In this document: piece by piece, positions 19,304 through 27,624 of the stretch
How positions within the stretch are numbered: the stretch's first letter is position 1
Layout: every line of letters starts with the position of its first letter
NCBI GenBank assembly: GCA_030055595.1
Contig: JASFYH010000006.1
Coordinates: 1 to 64,000 of the forward strand
DNA length: 64,000 nucleotides
Reading direction: 5' to 3'
DNA from: Archaeoglobales archaeon
Lineage (GTDB): Archaea > Halobacteriota > Archaeoglobi > Archaeoglobales > Archaeoglobaceae
Notes under the pieces: generated by a model
The model's input: only the letters and a program-made list of their open reading frames with translations
Told to the model about the DNA's origin: nothing
Databases searched by the model: none
Position numbers and translations under genes: made by a program

Positions 19304-20059
19304 CTATATGAAATTAACTCTACTGAGCTCAACGGGCTCTGACAAAATCACACTTTTTAGCATCTTTTCAAAAAAATTTCTGTCCTTGAGCACCGCTCTC
19401 GCAGCAGAAACCATTTTAGCTCCCGCTTTAATCATGTTCTCGCCAGATCTTATGTCTACAAAGGAGTTGTTTCCGATTGTAAAGCCGTGCTTGGAGACCT
19501 TCTGGATCAGCGACAGATCGCAACCTCCCCCAGGAGTCATTGCATCAACGTGCAAAATTTCACAACCCTTTTCAAAGAGTTTCGCGGATAGCTTTTCATA
19601 ATCGAGTTCATAACCTCCACGGATCTTGACCGCAGTTATTGTGATCTTTGAAACCTCTTCGACAGTTTTAAAAAGCTCATAAGGGTTAAAGAGGAGCCAT
19701 TCTCCACATCTTGCTGAAATGAATTCCGGCTGTCTACAATGGGCATTTATTTCTAAAATACCTCCATAGCTTTCCACAAGCCTTGAGGTCTCAATGTAGC
19801 CCTCAAGAGTTGAAGAGCGGACATTTACAGCAAATTTTCTTCCTTTGATCTTTCTGAGCTCTTTCTCAATTCCCTCAAGCGGATCCTCGAATATGAATTC
19901 CTTTCTACCTCTCTCAGCGACTTTCTTACCCGCTTCCATAGCCCCTTTGTCAGCGTTAAAACCGCCAAGAATCACAAGAGAGGCTTTTTGGGTTTTACAA
20001 AACTCTGCATTGTTTATACCCGCCATTGCTGAAAGCACTAAGCGATCTTCAAATCTCAT
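19304..20059 (-). CDS. NifR3/Dus-related archaeal TIM-barrel protein
   Basis: The 251-residue protein is shorter than true tRNA-dihydrouridine synthases but has their barrel pattern: LSAMAGINNAEFC at the start, KFAVNVRSSTLEGY, NAHCRQPEF, AVKIRGG and IGNNSFVDIRSGENMIKAGAKMVSAARAVL near the phosphate-binding end. It fits the archaeal NifR3-related putative TIM-barrel family. The reaction is unknown; flavin binding is possible. Its start overlaps the dapF stop region by 11 bases, so the two are coupled. Confidence 0.7.
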   Translation of the reverse strand: MRFEDRLVLSAMAGINNAEFCKTQKASLVILGGFNADKGAMEAGKKVAERGRKEFIFEDPLEGIEKELRKIKGRKFAVNVRSSTLEGYIETSRLVESYGGILEINAHCRQPEFISARCGEWLLFNPYELFKTVEEVSKITITAVKIRGGYELDYEKLSAKLFEKGCEILHVDAMTPGGGCDLSLIQKVSKHGFTIGNNSFVDIRSGENMIKAGAKMVSAARAVLKDRNFFEKMLKSVILSEPVELSRVNFI

Positions 20060-20867
20060 ACTCTACGAGCTCAGCATCAAAAACTCTTGTAGCTGAGCCT
20101 GTCATAAATGCACTTTCACCGATCTCAATTTTCAAAATTCCACCTTTTGTAACAACTTCCGCCTTATCCGTAATTCCAAGTCTCTTTGCAACCGCAACAA
20201 CTGCAACGCTTCCAGTTCCACAGCTCAGCGTTTCGTTTTCAACTCCTCTCTCGTATGTTCTTACGTAAAATCTCGATCCATCGTATTTAGCAAAATTCAC
20301 ATTGGTGCCCTCGGGAAAAACCTCAAGGAATCTGATCTTTCTTCCGATGCTTACGACGTTGAAGTCAAACTCATCAACAAAAATAACGGCATGCGGAACA
20401 CCTGTATTTACAGCGTAAATTTTTAATTTCCTCCCTTCGACTTCAAGTTCCTCTCCCCAAATATTTTTCTTAGCCGGAATCTTCCCCGCCTCAAACTCTG
20501 GTTTACCCATGTCCACTTTTACCCACCATTTTCCATCAAAGCTTACTTCAAGCTCCTTGATACCTGCAAGTGTTTCTGCTTTCAGCTTCCTACCCGCATA
20601 GCCCTCTTCAACTAAGTAGCGTGAAAAACATCTAATTCCATTCCCGCACATCTTCGCTTCGCTCCCATCAGGGTTGAAAAATCTGAATTTAGCATCTGCA
20701 ACCTCTGATCGCTGGACAAAAATAACTCCGTCCGCACCAACCGCAAAGTTCCTATTGCAGATCCACTTGGCAAATTTAGCCTTCTTTTCTTCGGGAACCA
20801 AAATTCTATGAAATTCGTCGATTAAGACGAAGTCATTCCCATTTCCATGCATTTTTGAGAACTTCAT
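20049..20867 (-). CDS. dapF: Diaminopimelate epimerase
   Basis: The 272-residue cofactor-free racemase converts LL- to meso-diaminopimelate for lysine synthesis. Both catalytic cysteines are seen in KMCGNGIRCFSRYL and SCGTGSVAVVAVAK, and HGNGNDFVLID marks the start. A gene for LL-diaminopimelate aminotransferase (DapL) lies at 44124-45278, so the organism likely uses the DapL route. Confidence 0.96.
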   Translation of the reverse strand: MKFSKMHGNGNDFVLIDEFHRILVPEEKKAKFAKWICNRNFAVGADGVIFVQRSEVADAKFRFFNPDGSEAKMCGNGIRCFSRYLVEEGYAGRKLKAETLAGIKELEVSFDGKWWVKVDMGKPEFEAGKIPAKKNIWGEELEVEGRKLKIYAVNTGVPHAVIFVDEFDFNVVSIGRKIRFLEVFPEGTNVNFAKYDGSRFYVRTYERGVENETLSCGTGSVAVVAVAKRLGITDKAEVVTKGGILKIEIGESAFMTGSATRVFDAELVEYEI

Positions 20868-20870
20868 ATA

Positions 20871-22367
20871 TCACTTTCTTCTTCTCATTAGGAGCATATA
20901 GTTTACCGCATTGATCACCGCATCGAAAGAAGCCATTACTATGTCCTGAGCTGCCCCTCTGGAAGTGAAAACGTTTCCATTATCATCTTCAACAGTAACA
21001 TAAACTTCTGCAATTGCATCACTTCCACCGCTGATCGCATCGAGCTTGAATTCCCTTATATGCACACCTCCGCCGACTAACTGCATAACCGCCTTCAGTG
21101 AAGCATCCACCGGACCAACGCCGATCGCTGAAGCGACTTTCTTTTCTCCAAAAACTTCCGCATTTATCACCGCAGTTGGAGTGATCTTGTTTCCTGTTAT
21201 TACCGTGATCTCATCAACGGAAACTACTTTCTCCTCTTTCTTCAGTTCACCAAGTATTATCTCAGTTATTGTGAAAAGATCTCGATCCGTCACCCTTTTG
21301 CCACGATCTCCCATTTCCTTGACTTTCTCAAAGATCTTGTTCAAAGTATCATCATCTACAACATAACCCGCATCTTCAAGGATCTTCTTGAGCTGGAATC
21401 TGCCCGCATGCTTTCCAATTACGATCCTTCTGCGATGTCCAACCATTTCAGGTTTTAGCACGCCCGGTTCAAAAGTAGAGGACTCTTTTATGACTCCATG
21501 AGCATGAATTCCGCTCTCGTGGCTAAATGCATTCTCCCCGATTATTGGCATGTTAGGTGGCATTTTCACACCTGTTAGCCTCTCTACAAGCTTTGACGTG
21601 TCAAAGAGCAGTTCTGTCTTGATATTCGTCTTGATCCCCTCAATTGAGTGAAGGATCATCACCACCTGCTCTAAACTTGCATTCCCCGCTCTTTCGCCTA
21701 TTCCATTTACTGTAACTTGAACTTCATCCGCTCCCGCAAGAACTGCGGAATAGCTATTTGCCACGGCTAAACCGAAGTCGTTGTGACAATGAACGTCTAT
21801 TAAAACTTTCAATTCCTCTTTGAGCTTTTTAACGAGCTCGTAAAATTTAAAGGGTGTTGCGACACCAACCGTATCAGGGACATTAATGATGTCCACTCCC
21901 GCCTTTTCAACAGCTTTGTAGGTCTGTAATAGATAATCCAATTCGGTTCTTGTTGCATCCATTGCTGAGAACATGCATTTAAGTCCATGAGCTTTAACGT
22001 ATTCCACGCATTCAACGGATCTCTTCACGATCTCCTCCCTGCTGATCTTTAAAGTGTGCTCCACTTGTATTCTCGAAGTCGGAGTAAAAACGTGAACCAT
22101 ATCCACTCCCGCGTTTATCGCCGAATCTATGTCTTCTTTTACAATTCTCGCAAGCCCACAAACTTCAGCTTTCAGATCCAGTGCGGAAATTTCCTTTACT
22201 GCATCAAATTCTCCCTTAGAGATCGCTGGAAAACCCGCTTCGATAACATCTACTCCCAATCTGTCGAGAGCCTTAGCGATCTGCACTTTATAGACCGGTG
22301 GCAGAGAGACCCCCGGCATTTGCTCTCCATCTCGCAGAGTTGTGTCAAAGATCCTTATGAGTCTCAT
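20871..22367 (-). CDS. 2-isopropylmalate synthase / (R)-citramalate synthase family
   Basis: The 498-residue protein has the DRE-TIM metallolyase barrel (FDTTLRDGEQMPGV, VHCHNDFGLAVANS, GIGERAGNASLEQVVM) and a C-terminal LeuA allosteric dimer domain from about residue 370. Either acyl-CoA plus 2-oxoisovalerate (leucine route) or acetyl-CoA plus pyruvate (citramalate route to isoleucine) could be the substrates; archaea often have one of each, and I cannot separate them by eye. Feedback inhibition through the C-terminal domain is expected. dapF follows after three bases. Confidence 0.9.
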   Translation of the reverse strand: MRLIRIFDTTLRDGEQMPGVSLPPVYKVQIAKALDRLGVDVIEAGFPAISKGEFDAVKEISALDLKAEVCGLARIVKEDIDSAINAGVDMVHVFTPTSRIQVEHTLKISREEIVKRSVECVEYVKAHGLKCMFSAMDATRTELDYLLQTYKAVEKAGVDIINVPDTVGVATPFKFYELVKKLKEELKVLIDVHCHNDFGLAVANSYSAVLAGADEVQVTVNGIGERAGNASLEQVVMILHSIEGIKTNIKTELLFDTSKLVERLTGVKMPPNMPIIGENAFSHESGIHAHGVIKESSTFEPGVLKPEMVGHRRRIVIGKHAGRFQLKKILEDAGYVVDDDTLNKIFEKVKEMGDRGKRVTDRDLFTITEIILGELKKEEKVVSVDEITVITGNKITPTAVINAEVFGEKKVASAIGVGPVDASLKAVMQLVGGGVHIREFKLDAISGGSDAIAEVYVTVEDDNGNVFTSRGAAQDIVMASFDAVINAVNYMLLMRRRK

Positions 22368-22517
22368 CGCCTACCCTTAGAAGGAATGATGTAAATCGTT
22401 TTCGGTTGTTAAATTAATAAACCTTATAGAATTTTTCAAAAGAAATACAAAGAAAATACGTATTTAGAGGCAAAAGTTTGGCTAATTCTGTATTTTATCG
22501 CTCTTTTTTGAAGAAAA

Positions 22518-22528
22518 ATTTAAAAATC
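22518..22528 (+). promoter_or_regulatory. BRE/TATA of the biotin carboxylase gene
   Basis: GAAAAATTTAAAAATC lies about 25-30 bases before the ATG at 22550, giving a near-leaderless transcript. The rest of the 182 bp gap to the divergent leuA-family gene is AT-rich with no other clear signal. Confidence 0.5.
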
Positions 22529-22549
22529 TTCCCTATTTCTTAAAACTAG

Positions 22550-24046
22550 ATGTTCCAAAAAATTCTCGTGGCTAACAGAGGAGAGGTAGCAGTAAGAGTG
22601 ATGAGAGCGTGTAGAGAGTTGGGGATAAAGAGTGTAGCGGTTTATAGCTCAGCGGATCGTAGAGCATTTCATCGAGTATACGCCGACGAGGCATACTACA
22701 TTGGGAGGGCGGAAGCAAAAAACAGTTATTTGAACATTGATCGGATTATAGAGATCGCAAAGAAGGCAAAGGCTGAAGCAATTCACCCGGGCTATGGATT
22801 CCTTGCTGAAAATGCGGAATTCGCTGAGAGATGCATCGAGAGCGGTATAGACTTCATCGGACCATCTCCAGAAGTCATGAGAATCGCTGGATCTAAGATC
22901 ATATCAAGAGAGAAGATGCAAGAAGCCGGTTTACCAGTCATTCCGGGCTCTTCAGAGCTGAAAAGCTTAGATGAAGCTTTGAAATTTGCAGAAAAGATCG
23001 GATACCCCGTGGTGGTAAAAGCCTCAGGTGGTGGAGGGGGGATTGGGATCTCTGTTGCAAGAAAGCCTGAAGAACTTGAAGAAGCTTTTTACAGATCCAA
23101 AAAATTGGGAGAAAACTATTTCAGAGACTCTTCGGTTTACATAGAGAAGTATCTTTCGAAGCCAAGGCATATAGAAGTTCAGATCCTTGGAGATGAGTAT
23201 GGTAACGTAATCCACCTTTACGAAAGGGAGTGTAGCATTCAGAGAAGACATCAGAAGCTAATAGAAGAGACCCCTTCACCCGCTTTGAGCAAAGAAGAAA
23301 GGAGGAGGCTTGGTGAATTAGCAGTTAAGGGTGCTAAGAGTATAGGCTATACTAATGCGGGCACTTTCGAATTTCTGTATGAGGATCGAAAGATCTACTT
23401 TCTGGAAATAAACTCGAGACTGCAGGTAGAGCACACGATTACAGAAGTCGTTACAGGCATCGATATAGTAAAGAACCAGATCTTAATAGCTTCAGGAGAA
23501 GAACTCAGATATGAACAAGAAGACATTAAGCCCAGAGGACATGCTTTCGAGTGCAGAATAAATGCGGAAGATCCGATCAACTTTTTCCCGACTACCGGTA
23601 GGATCCTTCACTATCGCAGTCCCGGAGGAGTGGGAATAAGAGTTGACAGTGGAATTCATCAGGGCTACAAGATCCCAGAGGAATACGACTCGATGATCTC
23701 AAAGCTCGTTGCCTTTGGAGAAAGCAGAGAAGAAGCAATTGCAAGAATGAGAAGGGCTCTATACGAATACATAATCGAAGGGGTTGAGACAAACATTCCA
23801 TTTCATCTTGCGGTTTTCTACGATGAAGAATTCGCAAAGGGAAATATTCACACAAGATTTGTTGAAGAAAGAGGGATCATTGAGAGAGTTAAGGAATTTA
23901 TCTCGATCTCAAAGAAAATCAAAGAAAAACTCGACGAGATCTTCAGAGAAACCGAGTATACTGAGATGCTCAGCGAAAGACAGACTGAGGTAAAAGGAAA
24001 CGGAAATGATGAAAAGATCTGGAGAGTAATCTCTCAGCTTTACTGA
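22550..24046 (+). CDS. pycA: Biotin carboxylase subunit (pyruvate or acetyl-CoA carboxylase subunit A)
   Basis: The 498-residue ATP-grasp enzyme carboxylates biotin on a partner protein. It shows the N-terminal [24 protein letters not shown] loop [11 protein letters not shown], catalytic [17 protein letters not shown] and [11 protein letters not shown]. The stand-alone form is typical of archaeal pyruvate carboxylase (PycA with separate PycB) but acetyl/propionyl-CoA carboxylases use the same subunit, so the symbol is tentative. No carboxyltransferase or biotin protein gene adjoins it. Its end overlaps the convergent pncB gene by seven bases. Confidence 0.9.
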   Translation: MFQKILVANRGEVAVRVMRACRELGIKSVAVYSSADRRAFHRVYADEAYYIGRAEAKNSYLNIDRIIEIAKKAKAEAIHPGYGFLAENAEFAERCIESGIDFIGPSPEVMRIAGSKIISREKMQEAGLPVIPGSSELKSLDEALKFAEKIGYPVVVKASGGGGGIGISVARKPEELEEAFYRSKKLGENYFRDSSVYIEKYLSKPRHIEVQILGDEYGNVIHLYERECSIQRRHQKLIEETPSPALSKEERRRLGELAVKGAKSIGYTNAGTFEFLYEDRKIYFLEINSRLQVEHTITEVVTGIDIVKNQILIASGEELRYEQEDIKPRGHAFECRINAEDPINFFPTTGRILHYRSPGGVGIRVDSGIHQGYKIPEEYDSMISKLVAFGESREEAIARMRRALYEYIIEGVETNIPFHLAVFYDEEFAKGNIHTRFVEERGIIERVKEFISISKKIKEKLDEIFRETEYTEMLSERQTEVKGNGNDEKIWRVISQLY

Positions 24047-25194
24047 TCTTCAATAAATTCTTTCTCTCTTTTCAATTCTCTTATCAGCTCCATTTGTTTC
24101 AATACAAGCTCTCTTGCTTTTACTATATCGGTCTTTTCAAGGATCTTTCCTTTTTCCATGACTTTTCTAAGCATTGGCTCCTTGTTCGCTGGTGGTGCTT
24201 CTTTAAATAGTCTCATTTCATCTTCAAGTTTGTTCCAATCTCTATAAACTTGCTTCATTCCGCTTCTTTTTCCTCTTTTTGCACAAAAAATGCCGTCCTT
24301 TTCTACTATGTCCATTGCGAAGTCGATCGGCTTTGCAGCACTGATTGAAGTCCCGACTCCAAATGCATCAGCAAGATCTCTCAAAGCGATCACATCAGAA
24401 AGCTTCAGACCACCGCTTAAGAAGATCCTAACATCTTTTCGTCCACGAATGTTCAGTTCCCATCTGACTTCTTCAACGATCTTTCTGAAGTTTCCCTTTC
24501 TCGATGAGGGGGTATCAAGACGAACAGCATCAACCCTGCGAACGTTTTCGATCGCCATGATCGACTCTGTTTTCTCATCGAAATAGGTGTCGACAAGCAT
24601 AGTTCTCGGCACCTTTTCGTCAACGATCTCATCAAAGGATTTCCATGCAGACACCTGATCACCAAAGCAGATGATCATGGCATGTGGCATTGTTCCGACG
24701 CTTTCAAAGCCAAAATATTTTTCAGCAATAAAGTTGCTAACCCCGTCCACACCACCGATAAACGCAGATCTTTCGATCATCGCGGAGATCGCAGGATGAG
24801 CTCTGCGGGTCCCAAATGAGAAGATCTTCTTATCCCCTGCTGCGAGCTTAAATTTAAAAGCCTGGGTGGCTATTCCACTTGCATGGCATAGAAATCCAAG
24901 TAGAGCGGTTTCAAATCTTGCAAAATCCAAGTATCTCCCAATAACTGTCAGAACTGGCTGATGCGGAAAGAAAATAGAACCTTCCGACATAGCATAAACA
25001 TCAACAGGAACACCCTCAAGAAGAGCTAATACATCGTTCAAACCAGCAAAAACACCCCACTCCGAAGTCGTAACTTCCATCACCACTTTTGGATTGACAT
25101 TCTTCGCCTTCAAAACCTTTTCAGTCCATATAAAATATTTGTCTGTCACAGATCCAGTTTTTATGTCTTCTTCGCTAGCGATCGTGAATTTCAT
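24040..25194 (-). CDS. pncB: Nicotinate phosphoribosyltransferase
   Basis: The 384-residue enzyme makes nicotinate mononucleotide from nicotinate and PRPP in NAD salvage. Family features are [32 protein letters not shown] (with the His that is phosphorylated in family members lying in this region), [11 protein letters not shown] and [17 protein letters not shown]. It overlaps mazG by four bases (ATGA), at the end of an operon that includes hisF. Confidence 0.92.
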   Translation of the reverse strand: MKFTIASEEDIKTGSVTDKYFIWTEKVLKAKNVNPKVVMEVTTSEWGVFAGLNDVLALLEGVPVDVYAMSEGSIFFPHQPVLTVIGRYLDFARFETALLGFLCHASGIATQAFKFKLAAGDKKIFSFGTRRAHPAISAMIERSAFIGGVDGVSNFIAEKYFGFESVGTMPHAMIICFGDQVSAWKSFDEIVDEKVPRTMLVDTYFDEKTESIMAIENVRRVDAVRLDTPSSRKGNFRKIVEEVRWELNIRGRKDVRIFLSGGLKLSDVIALRDLADAFGVGTSISAAKPIDFAMDIVEKDGIFCAKRGKRSGMKQVYRDWNKLEDEMRLFKEAPPANKEPMLRKVMEKGKILEKTDIVKARELVLKQMELIRELKREKEFIEDQ

Positions 25195-25475
25195 ATCGTA
25201 TCACACTCACAAGGCTTTTTTCTACATCGTGAGCAAAAGTAAGGATACTTTTTAAGACTTTCCTTCTCGAGATCTACACCGCAAAGATTTGCCAAGCTCA
25301 CAAGCCATGCGAATACGTCCGCTATTTCTTCCCCTATATTTTCTCCTTTCCTAACCGCTTCGGCAAGTTCTCCAACCTCTTCAACGATCCACAGCATCGT
25401 CTTTTCAACTCCTCTTTCCCGATCTCTGTGAAAGTAGATCTCGCCGATCATTCTCTGGAATTCACTTATTTCCAT
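25191..25475 (-). CDS. MazG-like nucleotide pyrophosphohydrolase
   Basis: The 94-residue protein is a single all-alpha NTP pyrophosphatase module. [10 protein letters not shown] and EEIADVFAW supply the metal-binding EExxE and ExxD motifs. A C-terminal [11 protein letters not shown] may bind zinc, an extension seen in some archaeal members. It would hydrolyse non-canonical or excess nucleoside triphosphates. It overlaps hisF and pncB at its two ends. Confidence 0.87.
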   Translation of the reverse strand: MEISEFQRMIGEIYFHRDRERGVEKTMLWIVEEVGELAEAVRKGENIGEEIADVFAWLVSLANLCGVDLEKESLKKYPYFCSRCRKKPCECDTI

Positions 25476-26284
25476 CTAACCTTCACCCCTCTTGCGGACA
25501 AATACTCCTTAACCTGTGCAATCGTGAGTTCTCTGTAGTGGAATATGCCCGCAGCAAGACATGCATCAGCTTTTCCCCTAACAAACCCCTCGTAGAAATG
25601 TTCAAGCTTTCCCGCTCCGCCAGAAGCTATGATCGGAATGCTGAGCTCCTCGCTCATAGCCCTCGTGATCGGAATGTCGTATCCGTCTTTAGTCCCGTCT
25701 CGATCCATCGAAGTGAGCAAGATCTCGCCCGCTCCGAGTTCCTCAACCTTTTTAGCCCACCATAACGCATCTATGCCGGTAGCTTGCCTCCCACCATAGA
25801 TATAAACCTCATACCAAGCCCTTCTATCATCCTCAAGCTCCAATATGTTTTTGCCCTTATCGAGCTCGAAATTTCGCTTGCAATCGATCGCAACAACTAT
25901 GCACTGGCTACCAAAGATCTGGGCTGATCTTCGAATGAGATCTGGATCTTTAACCGCTGAGGTATTTATAGAAACTTTATCCGCCCCCGCAGAGAGAAGT
26001 GTGTTTATGTCCTCTATGTTCCTTATTCCGCCTCCAACTGTAAAGGGAATGAATACATTTTCAGCGGTTCTTTCGACGATATCCGCCATCGTTTTTCTGC
26101 CCTCTGGTGAGGCGGTTATATCAAGAAAAACAAGCTCATCCGCCCCTTCTGCGTCGTATCTCTTAGCCAGTTCCACAGGATCTCCCGCATCACGCAAATT
26201 AACGAACTCTACTCCCTTCACAACCATTGCTTTTCCGTTTCTATAGGTAACATCTAAACAAGGAATGATCCTTTTTGCGAGCAT
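25466..26284 (-). CDS. hisF: Imidazole glycerol phosphate synthase, cyclase subunit HisF
   Basis: The 272-residue half-barrel-repeat TIM protein has catalytic Asp in [11 protein letters not shown] and in [15 protein letters not shown], plus phosphate loops [10 protein letters not shown] and [13 protein letters not shown]. With HisH it uses ammonia to make imidazole glycerol phosphate and AICAR. hisH is not in the window. AGGTGAGGAG precedes the start on the minus strand. The start overlaps the acylphosphatase stop by one base. Confidence 0.96.
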   Translation of the reverse strand: MLAKRIIPCLDVTYRNGKAMVVKGVEFVNLRDAGDPVELAKRYDAEGADELVFLDITASPEGRKTMADIVERTAENVFIPFTVGGGIRNIEDINTLLSAGADKVSINTSAVKDPDLIRRSAQIFGSQCIVVAIDCKRNFELDKGKNILELEDDRRAWYEVYIYGGRQATGIDALWWAKKVEELGAGEILLTSMDRDGTKDGYDIPITRAMSEELSIPIIASGGAGKLEHFYEGFVRGKADACLAAGIFHYRELTIAQVKEYLSARGVKVRWK

Positions 26285-26553
26285 TATCTCCTCACCTCAA
26301 ACCTCTCAAATTCTTTAATTTCCGCATTCTTTACTTCCACATCCCTGACGATTGCAAGAGGGGGTCCATAACGGACATTGGATATGAACTTCTCCAAAGA
26401 ACTCTCTTCCCCTACAGCGTAAATATAAACTCTACCATCAGCCAAATTTTTGACAAAACCTCTTATACCAAGTTCTTTTGCGATCCTTGTTGTATAATAT
26501 CGGAAGCCAACCCCTTGGACTACACCACTCACATAGATCTCCACTGCTTTCAT
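26284..26553 (-). CDS. acyP: Acylphosphatase
   Basis: About 89 residues with [18 protein letters not shown] (catalytic Arg in GFRYY), then [21 protein letters not shown] holding the catalytic Asn. It hydrolyses carboxyl-phosphate bonds such as acyl and carbamoyl phosphates. The ATG at 26553 gives the family-typical start; an upstream ATG at 26598 would add 15 unlikely residues. Confidence 0.93.
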   Translation of the reverse strand: MKAVEIYVSGVVQGVGFRYYTTRIAKELGIRGFVKNLADGRVYIYAVGEESSLEKFISNVRYGPPLAIVRDVEVKNAEIKEFERFEVRR

Positions 26554-26594
26554 CAAACCAGAAAATATGTTGAAAGTATAAAGTTTTAATCTTT

Positions 26595-27107
26595 TCACTC
26601 CCGAAACTCTAAATCCTTCCTGATCTCCTCATAAAACCGCTTCAAAAATTCGTGCCTTCTTTCAGCCAATTTTCTCGCGGTCTCGGTGTAAAGCAAGTCT
26701 TTTAGTTTCAAAAGCTTCTCTTCAAAATGTTTTATCGTCTCTTCTATGTTCCGACCTTTCTCACCAGCAACCATGAATGCTCTCGCAACTCCGATTGCTC
26801 CGAGAGCGTCGAGTTTGTCTGCGTCGCTCAAAACCTTTGCTTCAAGAGTTCTTGGCTTAATTCCCGCTGAAAAAGAGTGGGCTTCGATTGCATGAGCCAC
26901 CGCCTCAACAAAATCCTCGCTACAGCCCTGAACTTTTAGAATTTCTCTTGCAAGCTTTGCAGACTCAATTGCGTGGTTATCCTTGTCTCTGGCACAGTCA
27001 TGAAGTTCTGCAGACTTTAAAACAATCTCCAGATTTGCCCCCTCTCTTTCTGCAATGAGTTTTGCAAGTTTCACAACTCGTTGCACATGATCATTGCTGT
27101 GAGCCAC
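26595..27107 (-). CDS. HD-domain phosphohydrolase
   Basis: The 170-residue protein has the HD metal ligands: His in NDHVQRV, HDCARD, HAIEAHS and SDADKLDALGAIG. It fits the YedJ-like group of predicted nucleotide or metabolite phosphohydrolases. The GTG start at 27107 lies only a few codons before the first ligand, so the N-terminus is shorter than usual; a TTTTAAACCCC box 20-29 bases upstream supports this start as leaderless. Divergent from the RelE-like gene. Confidence 0.8.
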   Translation of the reverse strand: MAHSNDHVQRVVKLAKLIAEREGANLEIVLKSAELHDCARDKDNHAIESAKLAREILKVQGCSEDFVEAVAHAIEAHSFSAGIKPRTLEAKVLSDADKLDALGAIGVARAFMVAGEKGRNIEETIKHFEEKLLKLKDLLYTETARKLAERRHEFLKRFYEEIRKDLEFRE

Positions 27108-27133
27108 AGTTTTTGTTGCTTTTGGGGTTTAAA

Positions 27134-27352
27134 ATGTTCTCGTTAGCGCTGAGTTCAGTGGATAGAGAACTCATAAAAGATAGAATCTCAAAGCTCGCAT
27201 TCTTTCCGCTTGTTCGCCTCGATGTGAAGAAACTTAAAGGCTTTGAGAAGACTTATAGGCTAAGAGTTGGCGATTACAGAGTGATCTTTGAATTTGAGAA
27301 AGACGAGTATACTTGTCTGTTTCAAGTAAACAATTTAATGTTATCGCTCTAA
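27134..27352 (+). CDS. RelE/ParE-superfamily toxin-like protein, apparently shortened
   Basis: The 72-residue product contains the RelE core: RISKLAFFPLVRLDVKKLKGFEKTYRLRVGDYRVIFEF. This is the ribosome-dependent mRNA interferase fold. The normal C-terminal strand with basic residues (typically ending like VxxRREVY) is replaced after VNN by LMLSL and a stop, and the N-terminus is some ten residues short. No antitoxin gene adjoins it. It may be an inactive remnant or a fused end from a rearrangement at about 27336-27345. Confidence 0.65.
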   Translation: MFSLALSSVDRELIKDRISKLAFFPLVRLDVKKLKGFEKTYRLRVGDYRVIFEFEKDEYTCLFQVNNLMLSL

Positions 27353-27452
27353 CCGTAGAATTTGTTTGCCAGGTATTTGGATTCTCGAATTCTTTTAACT
27401 CTACATTTGCCATTCCATTAGCAATCACTGGAGTCGCTAAACTGCCGAGCAT
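27234..27452 (-). pseudogene. Possible 5' remnant of an unidentified gene
   Basis: Leftward from 27452 an ATG follows GGTGAG at proper distance, and a TATA-like ACTTATATACT lies 30-40 bases further up (about 27485-27495), so promoter, ribosome site and start are all present. About 37 codons read as plausible protein (LATPVIANGMANVELKEFENP). The frame then runs antisense into the 3' part of the RelE-like gene and stops. This looks like a gene whose body was lost. I do not recognise the protein. Confidence 0.35.
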
Positions 27453-27624
27453 GCTCTCACCAGTCAAAGATAAGCACAAGCAGTATATAAGTTTTGCTAC
27501 TTGCTGACATATATGTAAAAGGAGGTTTTTGATTTGAGATAAAATTCTTAAAATTAGTTAAAAAGTCCAGATTTGTATTTAGTTTCAAGAAGTGGTTGAG
27601 CTATAAAAATAAAAAATAGTTGGC

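Noticed and set aside
19029-19601. 190-codon rightward open frame
   Set aside because: It lies antisense across the TIP49-like and NifR3-related genes, with composition typical of shadow frames.
20871-22367. Firm assignment as leuA
   Set aside because: Citramalate synthase and isopropylmalate synthase share all motifs visible by eye; only the family is reported.
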